This document shows positions 11,736 through 23,300 of a DNA stretch of 64,000 nucleotides, piece after piece. Position 1 is the stretch's first letter, and each line of letters begins with the position of its first letter. The notes under the pieces were generated by a model, which made no database searches, was not told the origin of the DNA, and saw only the letters and a program-made list of their open reading frames with translations. The stretch is from the NCBI GenBank assembly GCA_009760855.2, contig WPIO01000014.1:6123001-6187000 (forward strand), given 5' to 3'. Made by a program: the position numbers and the translations under genes. This DNA is from Cristatella mucedo. Taxonomy: Eukaryota; Bryozoa; Phylactolaemata; Cristatellidae.

Positions 11736-12639
11736 ATAGGAGGTTCTGAAAGACCAAGTAGAACATTTGATTTACTTGCTATATCATAATTATATATCGC
11801 TTCAGACCGTTGAGGAAATACCACTGTCAGCCTATGCCTCGACGAAATTAATTAGGATTTTTGTTATTCATCTACTGCAGTTTTCAAAATAATAGGCTAG
11901 TGGATCTCTTTTTAAACCGGATAAGAGTGTAGTGCTTTGGATTGCTTTCTTAGTTCATAAATATTTAGCTTGGTCAATCAATGCTGCTGCAAGAACAACT
12001 GATTGATAATCAATCAGAAGCAGCAAATATCTTAGATTTGCCGAGAAAAGAGATTACCTCTACTTGGCAGTAGAGGTTCAATATTTTCTTCTCGCTGTTG
12101 TGTTTGAACCTTTTTTTTAAGCGGTCGTCGATATCTTGGCCTACATTCTACTGAAATGTACTCTTTGAAAAGTTTCCTTAAAAAATAGTCAATTTCCAAT
12201 AACAAATAAATACTATTATATCTCATAGTTTAACGGTTAGCCATGGAAATGTGGGCGTGATTTTCATAAACTGTACATAGGAATTTTGATGGACTTAAAA
12301 TTCTGTAACCATTTATGATCTCAATAACTTGATGCTGACTGCATTAGGAAAAGTCAACTCTAGTTGGAATTTGTGATGGTTAGCAGAGTTTTTGCTATGT
12401 TTTCCACTAGTGCCCTGCAAGAATAAACATTTTCAGGAGCCTCACATGAGTAAGATAAAAGGGCCAGGTGTCATCCATTGATTGCTGAAAAAATAATATC
12501 GTACTACGCTATAGTGAATCAAACGTCAATGAACTCAATCCAAAATAAATGACAATATCGGTTTGTTTCTTCTTCTAAAAACAGTCAAGTCAAAAATTTA
12601 AATGAGTTCACTGACGGCTCACTCATTTTAATAGCTTAT
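11736..12639. other. No gene recognised
   Basis: AT-rich. A 64-codon minus-strand open frame at 12032-12226 has no recognisable features and no clear splice context. Probably intron of the FN3 gene or intergenic. Confidence 0.45.
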
Positions 12640-12735
12640 AATAATAATAATAATAATATTGCACTTGATAAAGCGCCCTCAGAGAACTTAATCTCTTTCT
12701 AGGCGCTTTACATTTGCTGCAAAGTGATACTTCTT
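12640..12735 (-). repeat. Solo LINE 3' end
   Basis: (AAT)n, then ATTGCACTTGATAAAGCGCC, CTCTTTCTAGGCGCTTTACATTTGCTGC. Close to the consensus of this window, hence relatively young. It is followed by a short direct duplication of GCAAAGTGATACT..CTTATG. Confidence 0.85.
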
Positions 12736-13059
12736 ATGCAAAGTGATACTGCTTATGAGCTCCATATGTTAAGGGAATTTTGAACTACACGGTACCCGTA
12801 AGATTTGAGGTTTATTGCAAGCAACCAAAAAATATTTAAAGCACGGTGATTGATTTTCAGAAACAGAAGCCCCATAAGGTGTTATTTCTATTGCGTAGAC
12901 TAGAGAAAGAGTGAGAAATTTCTTGTGATAATCTCTTCTCTGTTTTTCACTATCACTTTTTGCTATCGTGCTTTTTAAATTTAGGCATTAAAAAATTCTA
13001 AAGACGACAACTTCAAAAATAATTCAAATTTATATAGCTGCTACTGGCCATTAAAGACT

Positions 13060-13530
13060 GGCCCGCATGCTAATTGGAACCTAGATTTAAAATTTCACGT
13101 TGATACGTCGAGTATTGGCCGATTTATAATATTTAAAGCAAATTAAGCTCATTGTAAGTGAAATTGTTTACAAATGAAAAACTTGCACTTCAACGAGCTG
13201 CAAAAATGTGCTTTGATTTACTTAAGTTAAAATATTTGAGATCCAATTCATACAGGATGCAGCGATCGATAGATTATTTGAAGAGATACTGCTTTCTGTT
13301 TCCGGCTCTGTGCGTCTGGTCTACACACGGTTAGTTGTATAATTGTTAACGTTTTCCTTAACTAGAAATTTTCAAAACTGTATGTCTTATTTTTAAAATG
13401 TTTGCGTTTTGAAAGGTACCCTATGAAATAATTCGATTTCAAGAGCTATTCTCTCACTGTTTCTTTTCATTCACCTGTCAAGCTGAGATACCAATTTATT
13501 GACCTTTTACCTATTGATGCTAACCAATCA
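13060..13530. repeat. Dispersed repeat, copy A
   Basis: Diffusely similar to 55590-56040: shared words include AAATTTCA-GTTGAT-C-TC-AGTAT-GGC, CAACGAGCTG / CAACAAGCTG, TTTTGAAAGGTA and a GCTGA-----ATT/AAT segment in the same order and spacing. About 450 bp, identity about 60-65% by eye. No terminal inverted repeats identified. Confidence 0.5.
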
Positions 13531-13741
13531 TGCACGTAAACGTGAAAGAGCAGCTTGGACTTGCCTCATCAATTCACTTGTAGAGGTTGCTGCCTACTAG
13601 TAGCCTTAAAACTCATATAGTGAATAGCGATGTGTGATGATTAAAAATGAGAGGATTAATAATCATGAGGCCCCAAACCATGTTATAGATTTTGTTGTTT
13701 ATCAAGCATGATATTACTCACCATTCAATTGCATTTCCCTT

Positions 13742-13825
13742 TGCGGCAAATGTAAAGCGCCTAGAGAGAGATTGAATTCTCCGAGGGCGCTTTATCAAGT
13801 GCATTATTATTATTATTATTATTCT
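13742..13825 (+). repeat. Solo LINE 3' end, plus strand
   Basis: GCGGCAAATGTAAAGCGCCTAGAGAGAG...GAGGGCGCTTTATCAAGTGCATT followed by (ATT)n. It lies less than 50 bp past the donor of the FN3 exon at 13874, in what would be the intron. Confidence 0.85.
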
Positions 13826-13873
13826 CTACCACAGTGGAACCAGAAGCAAAAGCTGGACACCCAAATGGCTTAC

Positions 13874-14071
13874 CGTCATCAAGCGTTTTCACAGCTTTAC
13901 TTAGCGGATCGGAGCCATTTTTGGCAACGCTTAAAGTCACTGTGACATTGTATTCATAGCTGGGATGTAAATTTTCGATCATCAGTGAGGTATTGGATGA
14001 AATGACCGTTGTTTCGGGTGTACTGACATTGCAGTTATTTCCATGGTAAGTCACATTATAAAACTCGGTAC
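13874..14071 (-). CDS. FN3 exon, C-terminal half of a split domain
   Basis: 198-bp exon with acceptor AG at 14072-14073 (TTTTATTTTAAG) and donor GACG|GTAAGC. Phase 1 at both ends. It encodes the second half of a fibronectin III domain: FYNVTYHGNNCNVS (C strand), then SLMIENLHPSYEYNVTV (the L-P-x-Y core) and KTLDDG at the domain end. The beginning of an FN3 domain (A-B strands with Trp) is missing here but is exactly what the exon at 21758-21835 supplies, in matching phase. Sequons NVT, NVS and NTS suit an extracellular protein. Confidence 0.8.
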
Positions 14072-15171
14072 CTTAAAATAAATGCTTATAGCATTAGCTG
14101 ACACTTGAACAATACTGGTATGCCTATTGTTTTGCAGCTCATGGAGAACCAGTTTCGCTATGCGTAAGCATTAATCAACGAGCCATTTGTTATCTTTTTT
14201 CTATTAAATTTAAGAAAGTATCAATCGAATGTATACCATCCGTTCTCATGTAACTTTTATGGGAATGCCTAAAATGAGGCCTTGCGGAGCTTTCGAAGCC
14301 AGTTCCTTATGTAAGTAATATAAGACTTGAGTGTTTTTCTATTTAACTCATCTTATTTCTGCTAACGTGTTGCTCCTACCAAAACTCCTCATGTGAGTTG
14401 TCCCTACAATGCTCGTACGAGACCCTAAAAGTATGGGTGCATTTATTCCCAAAGATCTAGAAATCGGACATGCCGTTACCCCATGCAAAATTGACTGACA
14501 TTGAAATTGACTCTTATTTACACGTTGACAATTTTTTTTTCGTTGCTGCTAACAATATTATGCCGTTGGAATATTGCATGTTACTACTAATTTTTTTGAT
14601 TATGCTTCCTTTCATGAATCTTTACCGTAGTGGTTAATTAGCCAATGTTAGCTAATCCTATGGTCAATTTTTAAAGCCCTAGGTCATATTTTGACGCCCA
14701 AAGTAACATCACGTCGTGATGTTCTCAAGCTCAAGGAACGACCGATTTTACGAGATATTCTTTTCAACTTGTGCAAAATGTTCAAACCTTGCACGTGGGG
14801 TATGCTTTAGATTATAGATAGCCTCTTTGAAGCTAGATGATCTGGAGAGGGTTTTTCTGTGCAAATGAACCACAAGGGAGAGAAAAATAGAAATTAGATG
14901 GAGGTTGAGCAGAAACAAAAAACACGATTGAAAAAGGTTGGGATACTCTATTTGCATTCGGAACAACACGGCGTGACTACGCCTGCTCACTTCATGCTAC
15001 AGGTTCCTTCTGGGGCAGCTTCGAATCTACGTGATATTAGTAGCAATATTTCACATCCATGAAACTCTCTTTTCAGCAGCACTGCTCAAACATATGTACC
15101 ATTCATCTGTCTTGCTGCCAAAAAGCTCACGGAAAGCGAGAGGTAATCAAAGTTCAACGTAAAGAGCTCAC
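14072..15171. other. Intronic or intergenic stretch with a possible membrane-segment frame
   Basis: A minus-strand frame at 14748-14990 contains a long hydrophobic run (FLFLLNLHLISIFLSLVV) followed by basic residues and a polar tail, like a transmembrane plus cytoplasmic end. It is preceded by an AG at about 14.98 kb, but I could not connect it in phase with neighbouring exons, so it is not called a gene. A 104-bp block at 14513-14616 is duplicated at 16708-16810. Confidence 0.35.
14513..14616. repeat. Short duplicated block (partner at 16708-16810)
   Basis: CTTATTTACACGTTGACAAT(T)n, GCTGCTAACAATATTATGCC, GTTGGAAT-TTGCATGTTAC, TGATTATGCTT-CTTTCA. The two copies differ at only a handful of positions over about 104 bp. 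The 16.7-kb copy runs straight into a degenerate LINE 3' end. Confidence 0.8.
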
Positions 15172-15315
15172 CTTATCTTCAACTATTGCACAGTTCAAGT
15201 TAGTCTTACAAGCCACAAAAGTTTGTGCATCAAACGCCACAATGATCTTTTCCCAGGGGAACCTCAATTCACAGTGTTTCGTATCTTCGTGGAGTATGAA
15301 TTCGACCACAATGTC
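15172..15315 (-). CDS. Possible exon of unknown protein
   Basis: 144-bp open stretch bounded by an acceptor-like CTGCACTAG and a donor-like AAG|GTGAGC, phase 0-0, 48 codons. The predicted peptide looks like real protein: it starts DIVVEFILHEDTKHCEL, continues RFPWEKIIVAFDAQTF and ends in NCAIVEDK, with alternating hydrophobic residues and three Cys. I do not recognise the family. Phase 0 does not fit the phase-1 FN3 exons around it. In-frame stops before it and altered frames with protein-like wording upstream (15.35-15.6 kb) mean a pseudogene is as likely as a live exon. Confidence 0.35.
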
Positions 15316-15837
15316 CTAGTGCAGAGTTTTCAAGATTAACTGAAGACAACCATGCCTAGTATGCCAGCCATCATCTGCTATTCATTTTCAAGATGTAAGG
15401 TCACGCTTCAGCATACTGAATTCAAAGAAATAGCCTTGATCATCTCGAACAGTGCTATGGAGCACCCAAGACTTTTCATCTTACCTATCTTGCCTTACAC
15501 AGCTCTGTGGAATCACTGCTTACAGTTTGTGCAAAAAATGTACATCCTAGTGTATCCATCGCGAGCTTCGAAGTTACCTCTCCATACCTCTTCTCGCGTA
15601 TGTGTGCTGGCCTCTAATCAAGTAGGGTATCGACTTTCAAGTCTTGTCACTCAATTCTAGGTCGCTTGATTCATTTGCTTCAGCCTATTTATCGGAAGTA
15701 ATTAACAATCAGGTTAGGCATCGTACCACTCGCTTTTCTGACTAAATTCATTCAGTTGTGCCTTGAAGTAAGCTCAAATCTTTAGGAGACAGTGCCTTCA
15801 GGTCGTATGCTTGATACGATACATTTGATTGTGCTTC

Positions 15838-15884
15838 ATTTGCAGCAAATTTAAAGTGCCCGAAGAGTAACAGATTTCTCTGAT
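15838..15884 (+). repeat. Degenerate LINE 3' end, tail-to-tail with the next copy
   Basis: GCAGCAAATTTAAAGTGCCCGAAGAGTAACAGATTTCTCTGAT is a decayed plus-strand copy of the LINE terminus. It abuts the (AAT)n tail of the minus-strand copy that follows, so the two share or join tails. Confidence 0.55.
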
Positions 15885-16513
15885 AATAATAATAATAATA
15901 ATATTGCACTTGATAAAGCGCCCTCAGAGAACTCAATCTCTTTCTAGGCGCTTTACATTTGCTGCAAAGTGATATGCAATAGAATAGTAAGTAAAATCAT
16001 GCTTGAAAAACAAACAAAATGAATAATATGGTTAGGGGTGACATGCACAGGGTCAGCATGCAAATGGTTAGTGGCAGCATGCACAGTGTCAGCAAGCATA
16101 AGCACATCAAGGACGAATCACAGGGACCCACTAAATGCTGTCCTAAATAGGTGTGTTTTTAAGTTTCTTTTAAATGTGGTCAGGTCATGGGATGTTCTGA
16201 CGCAGGTCGGGAGGGAGTTCCAAGCTTTGGGAGCATACGAGCTAAATGCACGGTTTCCAAAGGATTTAAGGTTTGTATGAGGTATTTCCAGACTGTTGGA
16301 TTCCGAAAAGCCAGTGGTACGATGCTTGGCCTGATGGGGTAGTATATCTGAAAGATAGGCTGGAGCCATAGAATGAAGAGACCTGAAAGTGTGCGACAAA
16401 ACCTTGAAGTCCATCCGTTGCCTCACTGGTAGCCAGTGCAGGTCGGCGAGAAGTGGAGTAATGTGGTAACTGCGAAGCTCACGACAGACAAGCCTTGCTG
16501 ATGGCGCTATATC
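15885..16513 (-). repeat. LINE (L2/CR1-like) 3' fragment with reverse-transcriptase C-terminal remnant
   Basis: From the 3' side: (AAT)n tail, terminal stem-loop, an about 170-bp 3' UTR (GGGTCAGCATGCAAATGG, GCATGCACAGTGTCAGC, CAGGGACCCACTAAATGCTG), then minus-strand coding remnant from about 16118 to 16513. The remnant includes HITPLLADLHWLPVRQRMDF, PAYLSDILP, SFGNRAFSSYAPKAWNSLP and FKRNLKTHLFR. This is the conserved carboxyl end of L2/CR1-clade non-LTR reverse transcriptases. Homology stops near 16513, a 5' truncation. The frame is open over more than 100 codons, so the copy is fairly young but cannot be autonomous. Confidence 0.9.
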
Positions 16514-16707
16514 AAATGTAATCTTCTTCTTGTTATTACTATTCCTATTTCGCTCCTAAGCGTGGAATCCACTATTGACAAACAGCATGTCATCACCTGA
16601 CTTGACGACAATTAAAAATAATGTACAAAACACAATAATTTCTAGGTTATTGTGAGTTCTCCTTTGGTGCTTCTGGGTGATGACAATGTGTTTTTTACTA
16701 AGAACCT

Positions 16708-16880
16708 TATTTACACGTTGACAATTTTTTTTTCTTTGCTGCTAACAATATTATGCCGTTGGAATAGTGCATGTTACTACTAATTGTTTTGATTATGCTT
16801 TCTTTCAAGCAAATGTAAAGTGCCCACAAAAGATTGAGTTCTTTGCATGTGGTGCAAGTTTATTAGTATTCATTTTATTT
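16708..16880 (+). repeat. Duplicated block joined to a degenerate LINE 3' end
   Basis: 16708-16810 repeats 14513-14616. It is followed by GCAAATGTAAAGTGCCCACAAAAGATTGAGTTCTTTG and TGGTGCAAGTTTATTAGTATT, a decayed plus-strand LINE terminus. Confidence 0.65.
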
Positions 16881-17969
16881 GTGGACCCTCTAAAATTTCA
16901 TTCTCTTTAATCTTTACTTTACATGCTTAAAGCAGTCAATCTTCTTACCAGCAGCAGCACCATGTGGTGCCTGCCTCCAGCTTTGGATTTAGAAAACCCT
17001 CTTACAGTTTGAAAAAGTGTGCTCCAGTGATCTGATCACTTACTATGTCATGTAATTTATTTTACCGTGTTTTTAAATATTTATCCTAATTTATTATGCA
17101 TCATAAAAATCGGAAATGTCTATTTTTCCCTCAAATTATGATTTCATAACGAAGATAAGATTATACTTGGACTTGACCCTTTCAATGCTGAGTAAACTGA
17201 AAAGCTGCGTGTTCACATTTAGTGGTTCAGTAATGTCGTGGTTCGCATTAAGTCAGAAATGAAAGCTAGGGAATCAAAGTTACCAAGTATTTACATTGAA
17301 GTTGGAAAACGTTAGTGAGATTTGTAAGATCTGTAGTTTTCTCACGTTCACCCAAGAGACTTCTTCCGTCAATACGTCATAGCGTCAGCAGGGAGATTTT
17401 AAAAATAAAAGTGTAATCAACTCGTTTAGGTCTTTCTAGTTGTTGACACTCAGGAAGGTCACTGAAAATGTTCGTCCTGCACAAGCCTTAAACAAGCCCA
17501 TCAGTGAAAGTTTTCCGTCAGCGTGCTATTGTAAGGCTTATATACGGCGGCAGCCCTAACTCAAATTCTTCTCTCGATATAGCACTGATTTAGTCACACG
17601 TGACCAGGGTAGGGGTAAAATCATCGGTAGCAGATGTATGCAAATTCCTGGCCATAACGATTCGGTTGTTGGTGTTATTTTCCTCAAAATGCAGTACCAT
17701 TATTTGCACTCTAACTTTTCCATCTTTTTACTTTTCACACTGAGAACTTATTTAGGAGATATATATGACTAATTATACTTGAATGACATTCATAAACGTA
17801 AAATTGGCCATGCTTAGCCAATTTTCGACGTGAGAGCTTACTACTTGCTTAATCCACTAGATCAAGCTCAGCAGCTTGTGAAAGGTCAAGGGAATCCCTA
17901 ATATTCAAGAGATTTGGCAGAATTTGTAGGAACACATCCGATAAGGCAACAGCTGAGAGTACTCAGGTG
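16881..17969. other. No gene recognised
   Basis: AT-rich sequence without long frames, splice-bounded exons or repeats that I could identify. Confidence 0.5.
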
Positions 17970-18115
17970 AGCCGTGATGACACACTAGGTAAGGCGGTTG
18001 CTTTCACCACCTCGGTCCCGAGGTCGTGGGTTCGATTCCTGCGGTGGGCGATTCTTTATCGCCACTGCAAGCGGTGGTGATTGCCATAAAAGGCTCTTCT
18101 GTCGCTATACAAAAA
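17970..18115 (+). repeat. tRNA-derived SINE
   Basis: Shows a polymerase III B box GGTTCGATTCC at 18029-18039 about 50 bp after an A-box-like region (CACTAGGTAAGGCGGTTGC). A conserved body follows (GCGGTGGGCGATTCTTTATCGCCACTGCAAGCGGTGGTGATTGCCA). The tRNA part does not fold into a proper acceptor stem, so it is a SINE head, not a tRNA gene. Related copies lie at 42.1, 43.9, 48.1, 49.4 and 50.8 kb. Confidence 0.75.
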
Positions 18116-21100
18116 GAGGTTGTTTAATCAGCTAGGATTTTTTTTACTCATTATCTACCTTCTGTTTGCTTAATAACTTCTCCAGCACGAAACAAAGGGT
18201 ACGAAATGCCATCTTAATCTCATTGCTAGTTGCAGTTTACTCACTCATATTTTGTGATCCGACGATTTTAGGATCAAGCTGAAGAAAGAGTAGATACCCT
18301 ATCTTTTATCCTAACAACTGGTTATTAGCTCTTATGACCCTAGGATTTCTGGGAATACCATGCATGCGAACATATCCATAACATGAATAAGTTGCAGAGT
18401 AAATTAGGCCCGGCACTACCTTGAGAGGTTGATAAGCTTAGTGAACTTGCAGAGGTGAACTTAATAAATGATATCTGTGGACTTCACTTTGGAAGACCCC
18501 GACTTCTTAAGTCACAAAACATGAGCTGGGTTCATGTAATCACTTCTTGATGAATGCTGTATTTTCACTTTTCCATGATCTGTGGTTGAGACTCCACAAT
18601 AAGATTTTTATAGCTCACAATTATATGACCAGTTATTAAATGACTATATAAAAAAAAGCACCATAAATGCAGCAGGAACCAAATATGGTGCAACAATACT
18701 TTTATAACTGTACTGTATATATATTGTACTCTATACAGGTTCTGGAGTTTGCTATCATTGATGAAAGTGATCAAATCACGTGCCGTGAATCTTATGTTTC
18801 CTCATTACAAAGGGGCAATACCGATTGAAACTTGCGCATCATTCTCAATATGCGCGAGGTTAATCATTGCATCTTTGTGCAAACACGGCTTGTGCTTTAG
18901 GAAATGTAATCTAACCCCAAATAATTAATTAAAAATACATTTATTTTCTCTAAAAAGTAGCTAGCTTCCAAAGCAACCAATTTCAGCGACTGGAGAACTG
19001 CGGTAGAAGGAAAAAGTGAGCCAACAATTCTAAATATCTGTTGCTCTATATTGAGCTCATACTAAAAAAAAGCGTCAGCCTCGCTTCATTTAGTCTTTCT
19101 TTTTATCGCTGTTCCTAGGTTTTTCAATGCTGCAAAAGCTCCTACACCTTAAACAGTTCATCTTAATAAATACTTGCTCCGACATTAATTGTAAAGCTAG
19201 GTACTTATCATGTTCAAACTTCAGAACCAATATCCAAAAACCGACTTCTATTGTTAATAATTAATTAACTGAATTATCATTTGATTGAATCAATATTTTA
19301 CCAAATGTGGCTATTGAATTATTACCGTGTCAGATGAGTCATATAGTTCTTACCTCAGTAGGAGAATTAAGAATTTTTTTTTAAAACTCTGCTAAGGTGG
19401 TTATCACATTTTAGACATTGATCATCTTGGCAACCAGATTTTTGCTTGTTGATAATTGGTATATGCCTTAAAGATCCGTCTCTGGTAAGACCTATAACCT
19501 TGAAATTAAATATTTAATAAAATGACAGGGTACTTTATGGCATACAAAAACCATTAAGTAGCTTTTAACACAGAGCATTCGAAGAAAAACTCTGAACAGA
19601 TACTTCGAATGTCGTTATGCAATTTCATGGTAACAAAAATGCTTACTGACTAAAAGAGTGTGTCGTTATGCTTCAAGATTATTTGACAATGGGTAAGAGC
19701 TAAAAATCTTAGTTACAACGACGTAATGTAGTTTTAGTTATTGCCTATCCATTAAGCGTTATTTTAAACTTGCAATTGCTGCTGGTACTCCCCACAAAAT
19801 TCATTAATGGGAGTAATAAATCCAAACTTTATCTTTAAAATATCGTAGATATAAATATGGATAAAGTTCTGGTGATATATATCTGTATATATATAAACAA
19901 TCGTTTAGTCGAAGGCAAATTGTAAAGAAAAGTTAAATAGTACGGTATTTAACCTTTCAACCTTAAACATGTATGTCTAGACACGAGTACATTCCAATTA
20001 ATAGTAAATTGATTACAAACACTGTCAAGTAATACAAATACTATAAATACAAGGAGCCTTAACCTTTACAGTGCTGTTTAGCTGCAGCTTAATTATACGT
20101 AATATGCATTTCATACGGATAGCTTCCAAAGGTAAAAGGATTTCTCAAATGCATTTTGTCATGCCTGCTGCCAATTTATCAAGATGGGTTGAAAAACTAC
20201 TGGTATGACGCATTCAATCGGTAATTATCTCTTCTTGCTCACACAGAGCATCTCTACTAGAATAGGAGATTTCCATCATCATAACGATTTTGATTGAAGC
20301 TGCGGTGTATGACGAATTATTTTGGGATGTCGTGTGAGCCTTTCAAAATAGTGGCAATTCAATTAAATCTCCATGGCGATTTTACCAAGTCTTTCTACTA
20401 TCCGTACCTTTGAGCTGAAAGTGATTATCAAGGTCCATGCCGGGCGCCTGGGTTGGCCACAGCAGACCGAGTTCTTAGAGGAGAGAACCAATGTCAGGTG
20501 GAGCTACTTGTGGTCTTTCGCAAGGTGCTGATGTCACTAATGTGCTTCAAACCAGACGTTATGGAACACGTTTTGCATCAATAGATAAGGAGTCAGCCTC
20601 CAGCCTATTGTCACAGTTGTACCCGAAAATTATGTAATGCACAGGTTAAACTCAGTTTCTTTTTGCCATAGGTAAGGAAAATGGCCGATATCAGTGACTT
20701 ATCCAGGATACGCTGAAAAGTGCTCGCTCAATACAATATAATTGAACAGTCATGCATAGTATATATGGGTAACATTTCACGTAAGTAACATGCATTTAAC
20801 TAGTAGATCTTTAATAAAAATTATGAATTCTAAATATTTCACTTTTAGTTTTAGCGAAACTACAACATTACAATACTCCGGTCTTATTTCTTTATTTATA
20901 TCTATCTGAATACATGCAATCCAAGCAATTCAGTACAGAAAGTATTTTCATTTATATAAGAGTGTTTTAAATTTAAACTATATCACAAAATGTCCCTATC
21001 ACAAAAGAAAGATTCGCGCGAAATTATAACTGTTGCATGTACTTTTTGGAGCACACGACCTCGCAAACTAACAGTTGCTACATAAAAAATGACTCTGCTT

Positions 21101-21757
21101 GATGAATTTATATTTTTCAGTAAGAAAAATATTTTTATCTAATCAAAGCAACACAATCTTAGTATATGTGTGTGAAAAAGATGTTTGAACTGGGGAGCTT
21201 CCTTTTCAGTCATGAATTGGCAGAACATTTACTACAGAATTCTAAATCCACTTAGTACAATGATGAAAATTATACTATACGCTAATTATAAAAAATTGGC
21301 AGTGTTAGATATTTAACTCCGCTCCTAATTAATAATAATAAAGAGGCATTTTATGGCTAGGTGCCGAACTAATTCTCTCTGTTCCTTTAGGCTAGAAGGA
21401 GGCATAGCATTAATAGGGACAGCAGCATGCAAATGTGCATCAAGACTTTGCTAATTTATCACATCGAAAAGGTGTGGACAAACTCTGAAAGAAAATTTGG
21501 ATTTATAGCTTCATGTAAACGCCAAATTAGACAGAAAGTAAATGTAATGGCAATTTCTGCCTAATAATCAGTAACGGATTAGGAGTACCCATATTGTCAT
21601 TCGATGTATGATTTTTTATTATTCCAACGCCTACAAGTTTTTGGTGAGCTTATATTTCCATGCTTTTAATTAGCCATCTTATATCGTCAATGAGCTACTT
21701 TGGTCAGGTACTTATTTGCATGTAAAGAAGTGCCTTTATATCAATTTGAATACTCAC
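18116..21757. other. Gene-free AT-rich stretch
   Basis: 3.6 kb with no frame above about 70 codons and no exon I can support. If the 21.8- and 13.9-kb FN3 exons belong together, this is their intron. Around 21325-21430 an (AAT)n-like run with TGGCTAGGTGCC and GCATGCAAATGTG may be a very old LINE end. Confidence 0.5.
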
Positions 21758-21835
21758 CAGAGCCCCCTTGTGTACTCCAAGATACATTTATAGAGGTTTT
21801 CGTAGGTACCAGTGTGAGATCACTTAGAATGACCC
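21758..21835 (-). CDS. FN3 exon, N-terminal half of a split domain
   Basis: 78-bp exon with acceptor TTATTTATAG and donor TCTG|GTGAGT, phase 1 at both ends. It encodes the A-B strands of a fibronectin III domain: GVILSDLTLVPTKTSINVSW, including the invariant Trp, then a Gly-rich turn STQGGSG. Joined to the next FN3 exon downstream on the minus strand (13874-14071) the shared codon becomes GGT (Gly) and the domain reads through to about 92 residues, the normal FN3 length. It is too short to appear as a long open frame; recognition rests on the Trp motif, the two splice sites and the phase match. Confidence 0.75.
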
Positions 21836-22734
21836 CTATAAATAAATCACATATATTTACTGAGCCAAACTCTGCCTTTGAGAAATTCATTTACATTGAC
21901 GACGATATAATAACCTTAATGAGACGACACCTAAATTCCCAGTACATGGTAATGGTTGCACAAGAGTATCACTTATTTGAAAAGTAAAGCCTTCTGGTCC
22001 AGCCCCACGCCTGAGGGTATCTTATGAACAGCAGATCCGATTTATTGTCGTTTGGTTTCAGGAAATTTTCCAGCAACCACGATATAATTTCTGCAGGGCA
22101 AGCACTGAGTTTATCAGTCGCTGCACCAGATTTCGATAGCTTTAACGACAAATACAGCTGAACGTAATCAGCCTAAAAGTAATAGTTGACTCCATGGGAA
22201 AAACTAAATTGTCCCTGAAGTTAAGTATAAATTGAAAATAACAAAGGACCAAGGACGGAGTTTTTTGGGGCTCTCGAAATGAAAATAATCGCACAATGAC
22301 GATTCAACCAAGCAGGTGCCTCGTCTGACAGGTGGATTGTTGTTCTCAATTGTTCACCTAGGATACCGGAATCAATAGTATCAAAAGAAGCCGATCAATC
22401 TTGCATCGCCATGCCAGTGACATTCCCGTTATCGTTATAATTTCTGCATAGGATAAGGTTAATTATGATAATAATGTATTTGTATGGCACCCCGTCGTTG
22501 GTTACACGGAGGAGAGCAGTTTTAGTGCAGTCCTGTCCATTGAAACCAGAATTAATTTATTTTTCTGACCATTTATTCTTTTGATGTGGGCTACAAGCAA
22601 GTTAGCGAAAACATTTTGTGAAATAATTAACAAAAAAGGAAAACGGTAAACTTGGAGGAAGTTTGCAATAACCTCTGCATCTACTTCAGGCTTGTACGTA
22701 TTGGTCAATTTATGGCTGATTTGAATGACTTAGC

Positions 22735-22738
<4 letters not shown>
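21836..22738. other. No gene recognised
   Basis: Probable intron. A plus-strand frame at 21700-21987 is the antisense shadow of the FN3 exon; other frames are short and featureless. Confidence 0.45.
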
Positions 22739-22766
<28 letters not shown>

Positions 22767-23300
22767 GCACTTGATAAAGCATCCTCGGAGAAATAAATCT
22801 CTTCCTAGGCACTTTACATTTGCTGCAAGTGGAAACTCGATTGAATCGTAAGTAATATAATGCTTGATAAACAACATAAACAACGTGGTTAGGGGTCAAA
22901 TGCACAGGGTCAGCATGCAAATGTGGTTAGTGGCAGCATGCACAGTGTCAGCACGCAGAAGAACATCAAGGACGAATCCCAGGGAGCCAATAAATGCTCT
23001 GCTAAATAGTAGTGTTTTTAAGTTCTTTTGAAATGTGGTCAAGTCATGGGATGTTGTGACGCAAGTCGGGAGGGAGCTCCAGGCTTTGGGAGCATACGGA
23101 CTAAATCCACCGTCTCCAAAAGATTTGAGGTTGTGATATTGTGATGTTGTGAGGTTGTGAAGAGGTAGTGATAAACTGTTGGATTCCGAAAAGCGGGTGG
23201 TACGATGCTTGGCCTGGTTGGGGAGTAGATCTGAGAGATATGCTGGAGCTAAAGAATGAAGTGACCTCAAAGTGAGCGACAAAACTTTGAAGTCAATCAC
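22739..23300 (-). repeat. LINE 3' fragment with reverse-transcriptase C-terminal remnant
   Basis: Long (AAT)n tail (22739-22766), stem-loop, 3' UTR, then a minus-strand coding remnant: APAYLSDLLPNQAKH, SFGDGGFSPYAPKAWSSLP and FQKNLKTLLFSRAF. A local expansion of GTTGTGA units (about 23130-23170) adds residues between SLPLHNL and KSFG. Homology ends near 23300, 5'-truncated. The open frame continues through the 3' UTR by chance. Confidence 0.9.

Noticed and set aside
18010-18060. Candidate tRNA gene from the GGTTCGATTCC B box
   Set aside because: No matching acceptor stem or proper anticodon arm; other copies share the downstream body, as expected of a SINE.
21700-21987. 95-codon plus-strand frame that looks protein-like
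   Set aside because: The opposite strand gives a splice-bounded FN3 half-domain that joins in phase with 13874-14071; the plus frame is its antisense shadow.
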